From contig OX638330.1 in assembly GCA_951812725.1 (NCBI GenBank), positions 434,001 to 498,000 of the forward strand: a DNA stretch of 64,000 bases, given 5' to 3'. The position numbers were made by a program, and so were the translations under genes. The notes below the pieces were generated by a model. It was not told where the DNA came from. It searched no databases and worked only from the letters and a program-made list of their open reading frames with translations. Below, one piece after another: positions 26,601 through 35,111 of this stretch. Numbering within the stretch: position 1 is the stretch's first letter; each line of letters opens with the position of its first letter. The stretch comes from an uncultured Caldilineaceae bacterium (GTDB lineage Bacteria; Chloroflexota; Anaerolineae; Caldilineales; Caldilineaceae).

Positions 26601-28608
26601 CACACTTGATGATCTGAGCCGCACGGAGAACCACTATCGCGACTTGTATCAGACATTTCATTCGACGGCAATCAAAGTGGAGGAACATACCGCCCAATGG
26701 ACAGCTGAAGAGGCGCGCAAGATCCAGAATGACTTTGTCCGCGGCGATGTGAACGTTCTTTCCTGCTCAACAACTTTCGAGCTGGGAGTGGATGTAGGCG
26801 AATTGCAAGCGGTCCTGATGCGTAACGTCCCTCCGGCCACGGCGAATTACGTGCAGCGAGCAGGCCGCGCAGGCCGCCGAGCCGGCGCGGCCGCTTTTGC
26901 CCTCACTTTTGCCCAGCGCCGTTCGCATGATCTGGCGCATTATCAGGATCCCAAAAGGATCGTATCTGGCCGAGTTCCTACACCCGTCGTAGCTATAAGA
27001 AACCCGAAAATCGTTCAACGGCACATGCATTCGGTGCTAATTGCTGCCTTTTTGCGTTGGTGTGTAGCCGAACACGACCGTTTTCGCGACCGCCGGGAAC
27101 TGCGGGTGGGCTCCTTTTTCGCGCCGGAAGGCGATCTTATTGCAGGAAGTGAGCTGTTTCACCAGTACTTGGAGGAACGACCGGACGATGTGCGCCATGC
27201 TCTGGCACGTCTTGTGCCACCAGAGCTGCATGCAGAATTGGGCATAGCTGACTGGGGCTGGCTGTCAGGCTTCTCTGAAGTCTTTGACTTGGCAACCCGA
27301 AAAGTTCAAGAGCAACTGAGCTACTATGATGAGCAGATAGCCTTGGCAATTAACGACCAAAATTACGGGCGCGCAAACTCGTTACAGAGAATTCGTAAGA
27401 CGATTATTGGTCGAGATCTTCTTAACTTCTTCGGCCAACATAACGTTCTGCCCAAGTATGGATTTCCTGTTGATGTTGTCGATTTCATTACCGACTATGT
27501 AGAAGACAACAGTGTGGCAGGGCGCGTTGAGTTACAACGTGACCTACGGGTCGCTATTTCGGAGTTTGCACCAGGCTCCAAGCTGGTGGCTGCCAAAAAG
27601 ATTTGGACTGGAGGAGGAATCTACAAATTGCCGGACAAAGGATGGGAGCCGGAGTCGTTTGCAATTTGTTCGCAGTGTCAACGATTCAACTGGAAAATGG
27701 GAGATCAGCAAATCCAACAGTGTCAATGTGGACATGCTTTGGGACCGAATGTTCCATTTCAAAGTGGAGTAATGATTCGACCAGAATTCGGCTTTCTGGC
27801 GGATCGAAGTCTGGATGATTCAGGCGAATCACGCCCGCCTCGGCAGTTTACTTCGAGAGTTTATTTCAGCGACTACGATCGACCTCCTGATGTAGAAGTA
27901 TCTGAGCAGGATCATCAGGAAACACCCGTGCCCTACCCACAATTGACCACGGCCGACACTTCTGTGAGCACACGATATTCTCGTTTTGGCGAGCTTGTTT
28001 TGGTCAACCACGGCCCTGATGGTTGGGGTTTTCACATTTGCTCATTATGTGGTTTTGCGCAAGCCATTCCTGCACCAACTAGACGACAGAAGAGACAGAA
28101 GAAGGTGATTAGGCATAAGGATCCCCGAAACGGTAGGGACTGCCCCGGTGAGAATCTGATCAGCCGCCGTCTGGGGCACAGATTTATTACTGACGTTCTT
28201 GAGATTCAGCTCACCGGATCGCATCCAATGCAGAGTAATCGCAATTCATATCAAGACGAGAAGGATACCTGGCGTTCCCTACTGTATGCCTTAATCGAGG
28301 GAGCGAGCCGATCGTTGGGTATTCGCCGTGACGACGTCAGTGGGACGATCTACCACTACAGCTATGCTTCCGGACAGCCGCCGGCTCTTGTACTCTATGA
28401 TGATGTGCCCGGCGGAGCCGGTCATGTGCGACGAGTGAATGAGGCGCTCCCAGACGTATTTGGTGCCGCCTACGAACATGTAAACCTATGCGAATGTGGC
28501 GAAGAAACTGCTTGCCATCAGTGCCTATGGCAATTTCGCAACCAGCCTTTTCATCACGAGCTTTCACGTGGTCTTGCTGCCGATTTCCTGCGAACGATCG
28601 TAGGATAG
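23683..28608 (+). CDS. druE: DUF1998 superfamily II helicase, DruE-like
   Basis: This 1641-residue helicase has the full set of SF2 motifs: TGTGSGKT at 113-120, DEAH at 255-258, SAT at 293-295, and QRAGRAGR at 1058-1065. Four or more cysteine clusters lie between and after the two RecA lobes, for example CPECKGTVFEIATCSRC, YCPQC, CRQCRNLAYYSLLGVC, and CSQCQRFNWKMGDQQIQQC. The C-terminus has the DUF1998 Cys cluster with Cys1603, Cys1605, Cys1611 and Cys1614. Large DUF1998 helicases define Druantia (DruE) and DISARM (DrmA) antiphage systems. The single large partner and the absence of methylase or phospholipase genes favour a Druantia type III layout. ATG 23683 overlaps the previous stop. Confidence 0.75.
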   Translation: MSLHPINTTRKIEDAYKRYLKTIYPFRNEELRHAFWQKLDQPERLVKGPLLEASPPFKAERSINDLVQAKILHQSFGNLCVRDTMPFDRPLYIHQEKAVRNVVEGGRNLIVATGTGSGKTESFLIPILDHLFREEEKGTLRQPGVRAVLLYPMNALANDQLKRLRTLLKNYPTITFGRYIGETRYSRSDAEQQFMEEWQTDPQLNELLAREEMQERPPHILLTNYAMLEYLLLRPQDTSLFDDSTGKHWRFIVVDEAHVYDGASGIEVAMLLRRLKDRIAQSKSRRLTCIATSATLGKGREDFPNAAKFAEQLFGEPFSPEDVFDAERKPVNELGDPWGRGDPGLYNDLSQLFENQPHSPPSTGAIAKSCQRHGLPGKVVTDVQGAESAPQALYEILRGESRLRRLQSDLEQEPYFLTESAQKLFPDLEAGAATESTIQLINLAVQARSDNDSLPLIPARYHLFARALEGAFACFHGDGHTDRKFRLFLSRHEACPECKGTVFEIATCSRCGIAYIVAEEIIETRHGQRALYLCIPHGSYGSETRPLRYFILSDDLPETNEDEQVEESSDGDDWSAFTLCRGCGQLVAKGESLSCSCRKPLSVRRAPFDGTEQERMYCPQCATRARGGAVYRFLTGQDAPVSVLSTALYAELPPDLDEKMEEKPGQGRKLLIFADSRQDAAFFAPYLERTYNNILRRRLIYKSLHLDEAAQRGELRLDDLAERLREQADEAGIFGVRAGRDERLRRMRTWLMQELSPYDRSQSLEGAGLLHLRLGWPQGWQAPTPLLKPPWNLSESEVEILVRLLFDTLRRHMAFRFPENVDPMDEVFAPRNQAHYVTGQSHTNEKLPRHLLRWSPARASNGRLDILEKVLARVASDQTDVDHGNVARATLQAIWDQHLSPPESLWRQHGYLQSSSLPRKRGVGYQLDYAFWEWVPMQPDGLIWQCRQCRNLAYYSLLGVCTTYGCEGRLQAITLDDLSRTENHYRDLYQTFHSTAIKVEEHTAQWTAEEARKIQNDFVRGDVNVLSCSTTFELGVDVGELQAVLMRNVPPATANYVQRAGRAGRRAGAAAFALTFAQRRSHDLAHYQDPKRIVSGRVPTPVVAIRNPKIVQRHMHSVLIAAFLRWCVAEHDRFRDRRELRVGSFFAPEGDLIAGSELFHQYLEERPDDVRHALARLVPPELHAELGIADWGWLSGFSEVFDLATRKVQEQLSYYDEQIALAINDQNYGRANSLQRIRKTIIGRDLLNFFGQHNVLPKYGFPVDVVDFITDYVEDNSVAGRVELQRDLRVAISEFAPGSKLVAAKKIWTGGGIYKLPDKGWEPESFAICSQCQRFNWKMGDQQIQQCQCGHALGPNVPFQSGVMIRPEFGFLADRSLDDSGESRPPRQFTSRVYFSDYDRPPDVEVSEQDHQETPVPYPQLTTADTSVSTRYSRFGELVLVNHGPDGWGFHICSLCGFAQAIPAPTRRQKRQKKVIRHKDPRNGRDCPGENLISRRLGHRFITDVLEIQLTGSHPMQSNRNSYQDEKDTWRSLLYALIEGASRSLGIRRDDVSGTIYHYSYASGQPPALVLYDDVPGGAGHVRRVNEALPDVFGAAYEHVNLCECGEETACHQCLWQFRNQPFHHELSRGLAADFLRTIVG

Positions 28609-28793
28609 CCCGAATTCTCCGCGCGCAAGTGACTCCATAAAGGTGCAACCAGGGCACAGTCTGAGTAAGGATTGCAAATTAACGTGCAATTGCGAATCGA
28701 ACGAAATCTTACTTGCCATTTGTTAAGTTCAACACTGAATTGTGTGGCAACAACCCTACCGTCTAGGCAACAGTAAGGAGCATACACCCCCAA

Positions 28794-29711
28794 ATGATGA
28801 AACTAGGCTATGCCAGCGCCATCCTCCCCGACCTCTCACTCGAAGAGGTCATCCAATTCACCGCAGCCAACGGCTTCAGCACCGTCGAGCTCATGTGCTG
28901 GCCCGCCGGCAAGGCCGAACGCCGCTACGCCGGCGTCACCCACATCGACGTAGTCGGCTTCACCAACGCGGATGCCGCCAGGGTCAACACGCTTGCCGAC
29001 TCAGCCGGCATCACCATCAGCGGGCTGGGCTACTACCCCAACCCCCTCACCCCCGACCAGGACGAAGCGCAAGTCAGCATCGACCACATCAAACGCGTCA
29101 TCGAAGCTTCCGCACTTCTGGGCATCGGCATCATGAACACCTTTGTCGGCCGCGACTGGACCAAATCGGTCGACGACAACTGGCCGCGCTTCCTCGAAGT
29201 CTGGACGCCGCTGATCCGCTTTGCCGAAGACCATGGCGTCAAAGTCGGCATCGAGAACTGCCCCATGGCCTTTACCGATGACGAGTGGCCCGGCGGCAAA
29301 AACCTGGCCCATACACCCGCCATCTGGCGCCGTATGTTCGCCGATATCCCCAGCGACAACTTCGGCCTCAACTACGACCCCTCCCACATGATCTGGCAGC
29401 ATATGGACTATCTCAAGCCGATCCGGGATTTCACCGACAAACTGTTCCATGTCCACGCCAAGGACGTGCGCCTCGACCGGCATCGCCTTGACGAAGTGGG
29501 CATCATGGCCACCCCGCTCGAATTTCATGTGCCCAAACTGCCCGGCCTCGGCGATATCGATTGGGGACAGTTCTTCTCCGTGCTGAGCGACGTCGGCTAC
29601 GATGGGCCGGTCTGTATCGAAGTCGAGGACCGGGCCTACGAAGATTCACTCGAAAGCCGCAAGGCCTCCCTTGTCCAGAGCGGCCGCTATCTCAAGAACT
29701 TCATGCCCTGA
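28794..29711 (+). CDS. Sugar phosphate isomerase/epimerase-type TIM-barrel protein
   Basis: This 305-residue protein belongs to the xylose isomerase-like TIM-barrel family, whose members isomerise or epimerise sugars, hydroxy acids or inosose in the cytoplasm. Landmarks are the start [30 protein letters not shown] with a metal-binding Glu, [13 protein letters not shown] with Asp and His, [11 protein letters not shown], and the late metal Glu in [10 protein letters not shown]. It starts a three-gene cluster with a serine hydrolase and a D-aminoacylase-like gene, spaced by 19 and 8 bases. Two adjacent ATG codons are possible; AAGGAG lies 13 bases upstream. The substrate is unknown. Confidence 0.85.
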   Translation: MMKLGYASAILPDLSLEEVIQFTAANGFSTVELMCWPAGKAERRYAGVTHIDVVGFTNADAARVNTLADSAGITISGLGYYPNPLTPDQDEAQVSIDHIKRVIEASALLGIGIMNTFVGRDWTKSVDDNWPRFLEVWTPLIRFAEDHGVKVGIENCPMAFTDDEWPGGKNLAHTPAIWRRMFADIPSDNFGLNYDPSHMIWQHMDYLKPIRDFTDKLFHVHAKDVRLDRHRLDEVGIMATPLEFHVPKLPGLGDIDWGQFFSVLSDVGYDGPVCIEVEDRAYEDSLESRKASLVQSGRYLKNFMP

Positions 29712-29730
29712 CGGCTGGAACGGAGCCCCC

Positions 29731-30633
29731 ATGTCTCTCGAATCCGACATCCGCACTATCATCGAAAACAGCGGCGCCGAGATGGCCCTTTCCGCTCTCC
29801 ACCTGGAGTCCGGTCAACGGATCGACGTCGACGCCGAACGCGTCTTTCCAATGTGCAGCGTCCTCAAGATCCCCGTCCTCGTCGAAGCCTTCAACCAGAT
29901 CGAAGCGGGCCGCTTCACGCTCGACGACCGCTGGGAACTGACCACCGCTGAGAAAAATCTACCCAGCGGCATCCTCGTCTTCTTCGACGACGGCCTCGAG
30001 CCCACCGTGAAGGACCTGCTGACTTTGATGATGATAATCAGCGACAACACCGCCACCGACATGGTGATGCATCGCCTGGGACAGGGCAGCGTAACCAGCA
30101 CCATGCACAGCTTGGGTCTGACCGACATCCACGTGCCCTTAACCATTCGGGAGCTGTTCGACGACCTGCTCCCCTCCTCCGACCCCACCCAGAACCTTCT
30201 GGCCCTCGCCGGCGCCGGGCCCCGAAATCGGGCGGGCATCTGCTACAGCCTAGGTCCCGACAACGACGTCGGCACGCCGGCCGCGCTCACCGAACTGCTG
30301 GCGCGCATCTGGCGGGGAGAAATCATCAGCCGCGCCGCCTGCGACGCCATGCTGGAAATTCTCCTCAAACAGCAGCTCAACGACCGCCTGCCCCGTTACC
30401 TTCCGCCCGGCACTCCCTGTGCCCACAAGACCGGCACCCTGCCGGGCATTCGCAACGACAGCGGCATCATCTACGCAAGCGAGAACGCACACGTCGCCGT
30501 CACCGTCTTCTCTCGCTGGGACGACGAAGCCGTCTCCGACGACCCCATCGCCCGCAGCGAGCAGCCCATCGCCATCGACGCCGCCTTTGGCCACATCGGC
30601 CGGCTCCTGTACGACGCGTTCTGTGACTCCTGA
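29731..30633 (+). CDS. Class A beta-lactamase-fold serine hydrolase, cytoplasmic
   Basis: This 300-residue serine hydrolase has the penicilloyl-serine motifs SVLK (43-46), SDN (104-106) and KTG (233-235), in the order and spacing of class A beta-lactamases. It lacks a signal peptide and I see no clear counterpart of the deacylating Glu166 motif (ExxLN). This makes a resistance enzyme unlikely. It more likely acts on an amide, ester or D-amino acid derivative inside the cell. ATG 29731 is preceded by CGGAG. It lies between a TIM-barrel epimerase and a D-aminoacylase-like gene, so a joint catabolic pathway is inferred. Confidence 0.8.
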   Translation: MSLESDIRTIIENSGAEMALSALHLESGQRIDVDAERVFPMCSVLKIPVLVEAFNQIEAGRFTLDDRWELTTAEKNLPSGILVFFDDGLEPTVKDLLTLMMIISDNTATDMVMHRLGQGSVTSTMHSLGLTDIHVPLTIRELFDDLLPSSDPTQNLLALAGAGPRNRAGICYSLGPDNDVGTPAALTELLARIWRGEIISRAACDAMLEILLKQQLNDRLPRYLPPGTPCAHKTGTLPGIRNDSGIIYASENAHVAVTVFSRWDDEAVSDDPIARSEQPIAIDAAFGHIGRLLYDAFCDS

Positions 30634-30641
30634 CCATTTCC

Positions 30642-32267
30642 ATGCCTGAATCCACTACCCTGATCCGCAAAGCCCGTATTATCGACGGCGCCGGTAACCC
30701 TTGGCAGTTTGGCGACCTTCTGCTGAAAGGCGACCGCATCGACGCCATCGCCCCGCCGGGCACGATTCCCGCCGTAAACTGTACCGAAGTCGTCGATGCC
30801 ACCGGCCTCGTCGCCTGCCCCGGCTTCATCGACATCCAGAGCCACTCGATTCTGTCGCTGATGATCGACGGGCGCTGCCTCTCCAAGATCACCCAGGGCG
30901 TCACAACCGAAATAATGGGCGAAGCTTGGACCCCGGCTCCGGTCGCCGGCCGCCACACCGACCCAATGGAAAATTCGATTCTACCCATGCCGATCAGCGA
31001 CGAATGGCACGAGAAGATCCGCGGCTGGACCAGCTTCGGCGACTGGTTGCGCGACGTAGAAGCCGCCGGCGTTTCCCCCAACATCGGCTCCTTCCTCGGC
31101 GGCGGCACCCTGCGTAACGTCGGCAAGGGTATGGAAATGGGCCGACCTTCCCCCGATGAACTCGAACTCATGCGCCGCACAATGGCGGACGCCATGGAAG
31201 ATGGCGCCTTCGGCGTCTCCTATGCCCTGATCTATCCGCCGGACTCCTACACCGACACCGATGAACTGATCGAAATATGCAAAGTCGTGAGCCGTCACAA
31301 CGGCATCTACATCACCCACATGCGCTCGGAAAGTGAGAAGCTGTTCGAAGGGTTGGAGGAGGCCCTGACCATCGGCCGCCGCGCCGACCTGCCGGTCGAG
31401 ATCTACCATCTCAAGGCCTCCGGTACCGCTAACTGGCACAGGATGCCTTCCACAATTGCCCGCATCGAAGAAGCCCGCGCCCAAGGGCTGGACGTGACCG
31501 CCGACATGTACCCCTACGACGCATCCGGCACAGGTCTCTCCTCGCTGCTGCCTACATGGACAGCCGCCGATGGGCAATTCTTCGAGAATCTGGAGCAACC
31601 GGCCGTACGAGCGCGCATTCGCGCCGAGATGTTCGAAGCTGCGGGGAATAAGAAGAGACCTACAACCCGGGGAGGCGCCGAAGGCGTAATACCCGTCGGC
31701 TTGCATAGGGAAGAAAACAGTGCCTACGTCGGCATGAACCTCGCCCAGATCGCCGCCGCAAGAGAACAGGACTGGCTCGACTGCACTATCGACCTCCTGC
31801 GCTCCGAAGGCCAGCGCATCGGCACAATCTTCCTCTCGATCAGCGAAGACAACCTGCGCTCGCAGTTGCCGCTGCCATGGATCAAGATCGCAACCGACGC
31901 CGCCGGGCTCGACCCCGCCTGGGCCGCCGAACTAGGCCCCACGCATCCACGCGCCTATGGGACCTACCCGTGCGTACTGGGCAAATATGTGCGCGAGCAG
32001 CGGCTCCTCACCCTCGAAGACGCTGTCCGCAAAATGACCGGCGCCGTAGCAGACCGCCTCGGCCTGCGCCAGCGGGGCCACCTGCGCGCAGGCTGCTACG
32101 CTGATGTCCTTCTCTTCGATCCGCACACCATAGGCGACCGCGCGACCTTCGCCGACTCCCATCTACTATCTGTCGGCGTGCAGGACGTATGGGTCAACGG
32201 CGAGCGTGTACTGCGCAACGGCGAGCACACCGGCGCCGTTCCGGGCCGGTTCGTCAAAAGAGAATAA
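30642..32267 (+). CDS. N-acyl-D-amino-acid deacylase-like amidohydrolase
   Basis: This 541-residue metal-dependent amidohydrolase resembles D-aminoacylase, which frees D-amino acids from N-acyl forms. The N-terminus has the composite beta sheet (ARIIDGAGNP, LVACPGFIDIQSHS). The family's HxH is here QSH, with the first His replaced by Gln. The Cys ligand region reads GVTTEIMGEAWTPAP without the Cys. Later motifs ITHMRSES, EIYHLKASG and ITADMYPYD-like VTADMYPYDASGTG are kept. This pattern occurs in a recognised subgroup, so activity is likely but metal coordination may differ. It follows the serine hydrolase by eight bases and ends the cluster. Confidence 0.8.
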   Translation: MPESTTLIRKARIIDGAGNPWQFGDLLLKGDRIDAIAPPGTIPAVNCTEVVDATGLVACPGFIDIQSHSILSLMIDGRCLSKITQGVTTEIMGEAWTPAPVAGRHTDPMENSILPMPISDEWHEKIRGWTSFGDWLRDVEAAGVSPNIGSFLGGGTLRNVGKGMEMGRPSPDELELMRRTMADAMEDGAFGVSYALIYPPDSYTDTDELIEICKVVSRHNGIYITHMRSESEKLFEGLEEALTIGRRADLPVEIYHLKASGTANWHRMPSTIARIEEARAQGLDVTADMYPYDASGTGLSSLLPTWTAADGQFFENLEQPAVRARIRAEMFEAAGNKKRPTTRGGAEGVIPVGLHREENSAYVGMNLAQIAAAREQDWLDCTIDLLRSEGQRIGTIFLSISEDNLRSQLPLPWIKIATDAAGLDPAWAAELGPTHPRAYGTYPCVLGKYVREQRLLTLEDAVRKMTGAVADRLGLRQRGHLRAGCYADVLLFDPHTIGDRATFADSHLLSVGVQDVWVNGERVLRNGEHTGAVPGRFVKRE

Positions 32268-32334
32268 AAGTTCCTGGGGGTTCGGCCTTCAGAAACTACA
32301 GTCGGGAAAAGGAGGGTACCAGAAAAACGAAGAC

Positions 32335-32898
32335 CTACAGGGGGGATTCGCCGTCCCCATTCGGAGCGCCAATGCGCTCCAATTCTTCATCCAGCCGCAG
32401 CCGGTGCAGCTCCATCCGCCATACTGGGAGGGAGATGTTCAAGCTGACAATTCGCCTGTTCAGCTCGCCAATGCGCGCTTCCCAGTCGGCAACACTGCGA
32501 CGCCAGGACCGTGCCAGAGCATCCCTCTCGCTCCCGGCGGCCTCTGCGTCCGCGCACGTCAACTCCCACCGACGCTTCATCTCCGTACGCAACAATTCAA
32601 TTTCGGCCAGAAGCGCCTTGCGGTCACCGATCCAGCTTGGCGTCAGACCGTTGTCCTTGAGAAGCTTATTGGCCATGCGCATATCATCTGGCTCGTTGGG
32701 GAATCTGTCCAGACGCAGCGGCTGGCCTTTACCGGGCAGGTTTTCAAAGGCGCCTTTTGCAGCCGCCTCTTCAAGCTGCTCTGTAATCAGATCTTGCCAT
32801 TCGTTCAGCCCTCGCGGGCGGGCGCGTCGGCGAGGGACATTCTCGACGTTCGACGAAGACACCTTTTCTGTTGCACGCGGTTTGTCTTGCTCGCTCAC
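32335..32898 (-). CDS. DUF1992 (DnaJ-related) protein
   Basis: This 187-residue protein carries the DUF1992 domain, found in DnaJ homologue subfamily C member 28 and bacterial homologues: LNEWQDLITEQLEEAAAKGA, then LPGKGQPLRLDRFPN and PDDMRMANKLLKDNGLTP. The remainder is a long charged helix. The GTG start at 32898 is supported by GGAGGGG four bases upstream. There is no J-domain. It is divergent from the CPBP protease gene at 32994 and convergent with the D-aminoacylase-like gene. The molecular role is unknown; a chaperone-like or membrane-traffic role is sometimes suggested for homologues. Confidence 0.8.
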   Translation of the reverse strand: MSEQDKPRATEKVSSSNVENVPRRRARPRGLNEWQDLITEQLEEAAAKGAFENLPGKGQPLRLDRFPNEPDDMRMANKLLKDNGLTPSWIGDRKALLAEIELLRTEMKRRWELTCADAEAAGSERDALARSWRRSVADWEARIGELNRRIVSLNISLPVWRMELHRLRLDEELERIGAPNGDGESPL

Positions 32899-32993
32899 AA
32901 ACCCCCTCCATCCGCAGTTTGTATGTGAACCTTATCACAAAGCGTAGGCGACTCTCAAATCGGGAGCGCCCATTGAAAGGTGCCATAACCAAA

Positions 32994-33968
32994 ATGAACT
33001 ACATCCTACAGCTGTTTTGGAATCCCAACGACAGGAGACCGCGCGCGCTCTGGCGCGTGATCCTACACCTCGTGCTCATCTTTGCCCTACTGCAGATCAC
33101 TTCGGCAATCATGCGCCCGCTCCTCTCAGGAAGCGAGAACAGCACCGATAGCGGCCCGGATCCTATCCAAAGCATGGTCGCCCTGATATTGACCGGCTTG
33201 GTATATGTCGTCGTCACGATCGCCGCGGCCAGGTTTCTGGATCGCCGCAGATTTAGCGACTACGGTCTAATCTGGAACACACAATGGCGCCGCGACCTGC
33301 TCTTTGGCCTGCTTCTTGGCGGTCTCCTGATGGGCGGAATCTTTGCAATCGAGTTGGCCATGGGCTGGATTACGATTGAAGGCATGTTCGTCACACGCAT
33401 GCCCTTCCCATTCCTGGTGGCCTTCATCCTCTTCCTGGTCCAAATGACACTGGTAGGTACCTACGAGGAGCTCGTTTTCCGCGGCTTTCAGATAAAAAAC
33501 ATCGCCGAAGGTCTCAACTTCGGCCCGCTTAGTGGAAGAACCGCGCTGTTCTTAGCGTGGATTGTCACCTCAATCCTGTTCGGCTTGATTCACGCCGTGA
33601 ACCCTGGCGCAACCGTGGGCACGACCATCAAGATCACCCTGGCAGGGCTCTTCTTGGCTCTGCCCTTCCTGCTGACCGGAGAATTGGCCCTTTCCATCGG
33701 CGTCCATGTCGCCTGGAACTTTTTCCAAGGCAACGTATTTGGCTTCCCGGTCAGCGGCTTGACCTTTTTCCGGACCACTATCTTTAATACAGTTCAGGGC
33801 GGCCCCGATCTTTGGACTGGCGGCGGCTTTGGGCCGGAGGCCGGGCTGCTGGGCTTCATAGCCATAATCGTCGGCTCCCGGGCCATGATCTGGTGGGTGA
33901 AACGCACTCGCGGTACACTTGACCTGTCACATTCTCTCGCCGAATACCGGCCGCCTCCTGAAAAATGA
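32994..33968 (+). CDS. CPBP family intramembrane metalloprotease, copy 1
   Basis: This 324-residue protein has about eight membrane helices and the CPBP motifs: Glu158-Glu159-x3-Arg163 in YEELVFRGFQ, then His in LFGLIHAVNP, and His in GVHVAWNFFQGN. CPBP proteases (Rce1-like) cleave membrane-bound peptides and often confer immunity or maturation in bacteria. ATG 32994 has an AAAGG about 11 bases upstream. A close paralogue follows at 34069, so a tandem duplication is clear. The N-terminus keeps the shared FWNPxxRRxRALWRxILH segment. The substrate is unknown. Confidence 0.85.
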   Translation: MNYILQLFWNPNDRRPRALWRVILHLVLIFALLQITSAIMRPLLSGSENSTDSGPDPIQSMVALILTGLVYVVVTIAAARFLDRRRFSDYGLIWNTQWRRDLLFGLLLGGLLMGGIFAIELAMGWITIEGMFVTRMPFPFLVAFILFLVQMTLVGTYEELVFRGFQIKNIAEGLNFGPLSGRTALFLAWIVTSILFGLIHAVNPGATVGTTIKITLAGLFLALPFLLTGELALSIGVHVAWNFFQGNVFGFPVSGLTFFRTTIFNTVQGGPDLWTGGGFGPEAGLLGFIAIIVGSRAMIWWVKRTRGTLDLSHSLAEYRPPPEK

Positions 33969-34068
33969 CGTCCCGGGTAGAGCGAAGGGATTTCGCATCT
34001 AAGTGTCCCCGCGGTATGAAAATGCTCTTCAGGAAGAGCGCCGCATACGGCCAAGCTTCGTACACACA

Positions 34069-35055
34069 ATGAATCGAATTATGACGTGGTTCTGGAATCC
34101 CGATGAAAGGCGCCTGCGAGCCCTATGGCGGCTGATCCTCCATGTTATCCTGATTGCTGCCTTAGGACTTGCGGCCGCGGCGCTCCTTTCAGATATAATG
34201 GCGGATCCGGCCGCTGCTCTCGCCAACGACATCGCTGGAATGGCCCTGGTCGCGCTGACGATCGTGGCTGCCACTCTGCTCGCAGCCCGGTTTCTTGACC
34301 GCAGACCCATTTCCGATCTCGGTCTGCAGTTCACAGCCCGTTGGTGGCGTGACCTCGGCTTCGGGCTATTCCTGGGCGCGTTTCTCATGCTGCTTATATT
34401 CCTCGTCGAACTGTCTCTGGGCTGGGTCACGGTCGAAGGAATCCTCGTTACGAGTCAGTCTATGCCCTTTGCTTTGGCGATACTTTGGCCCCTGACTCTG
34501 TTCCTATTGGTGGGCATCTACGAAGAACTGTTATCGCGCGGGTATCAGTTGAAAAACATGGCCGAGGGCCTTAACTTCCGTTCCCTGGGCCGAGTCCGGG
34601 GGATGTTGCTGGCGTGGCTCATCTCCTCAGCGATTTTCGGAGTCCTTCACGCTGTCAATCCAAATTCAACTACGATCAGCACCGTGAACCTCTTCCTGGC
34701 CGGCCTCTTCCTGGGCCTGCCCTTCCTGTTGACCGATCAGCTGGCCATTCCGATCGGCATTCACATCACCTGGAACTTTTTCCAGGGCAATGTGTTCGGC
34801 TTCCCCGTGAGTGGGACGTCAACCAATAGCACGACCTTTATCGCCGTCGAACAGGGCGGCCCCGTCCTCTGGACCGGCGGCGCGTTCGGGCCGGAGGCCG
34901 GCCTCCTGGGTGTCGCTGCCATCATAGTCGGTTCACTGCTGATCGTATGGTGGGTGAAACGGACCCGGGGAGCGTTCGGCCTCGCGCTGTCCGTTGCCGA
35001 ATATCAGCCTCCTGCCGGCAGCGAATCTGTCGCTGGGCAGCTTCCTGTGGAATAA
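34069..35055 (+). CDS. CPBP family intramembrane metalloprotease, copy 2
   Basis: This 328-residue paralogue of the previous gene is alignable over its whole length. It keeps the catalytic residues: Glu152-Glu153-x3-Arg157 in YEELLSRGYQ, the His in FGVLHAVNP and the His in GIHITWNFFQGN. I start at ATG 34069, which matches the start of copy 1; a longer upstream frame has no homology. The two copies differ mainly in the extracytoplasmic loops, so they may process different substrates. It lies 57 bases before argH but an operonic link is not evident. Confidence 0.85.
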   Translation: MNRIMTWFWNPDERRLRALWRLILHVILIAALGLAAAALLSDIMADPAAALANDIAGMALVALTIVAATLLAARFLDRRPISDLGLQFTARWWRDLGFGLFLGAFLMLLIFLVELSLGWVTVEGILVTSQSMPFALAILWPLTLFLLVGIYEELLSRGYQLKNMAEGLNFRSLGRVRGMLLAWLISSAIFGVLHAVNPNSTTISTVNLFLAGLFLGLPFLLTDQLAIPIGIHITWNFFQGNVFGFPVSGTSTNSTTFIAVEQGGPVLWTGGAFGPEAGLLGVAAIIVGSLLIVWWVKRTRGAFGLALSVAEYQPPAGSESVAGQLPVE

Positions 35056-35111
35056 TTACAGCCAGTACAAATCAAGTGACCGCTGGTAACCGCAGTTCGG
35101 AGACACAGACC

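Noticed and set aside
23683..28608. DISARM helicase (DrmA)
   Set aside because: No DrmB, DrmC or methyltransferase gene is nearby. The single large upstream partner fits Druantia type III better.
29731..30633. Antibiotic-resistance beta-lactamase
   Set aside because: It lacks a signal peptide and the ExxLN motif, and sits in a catabolic cluster, so it is treated as a general serine hydrolase.
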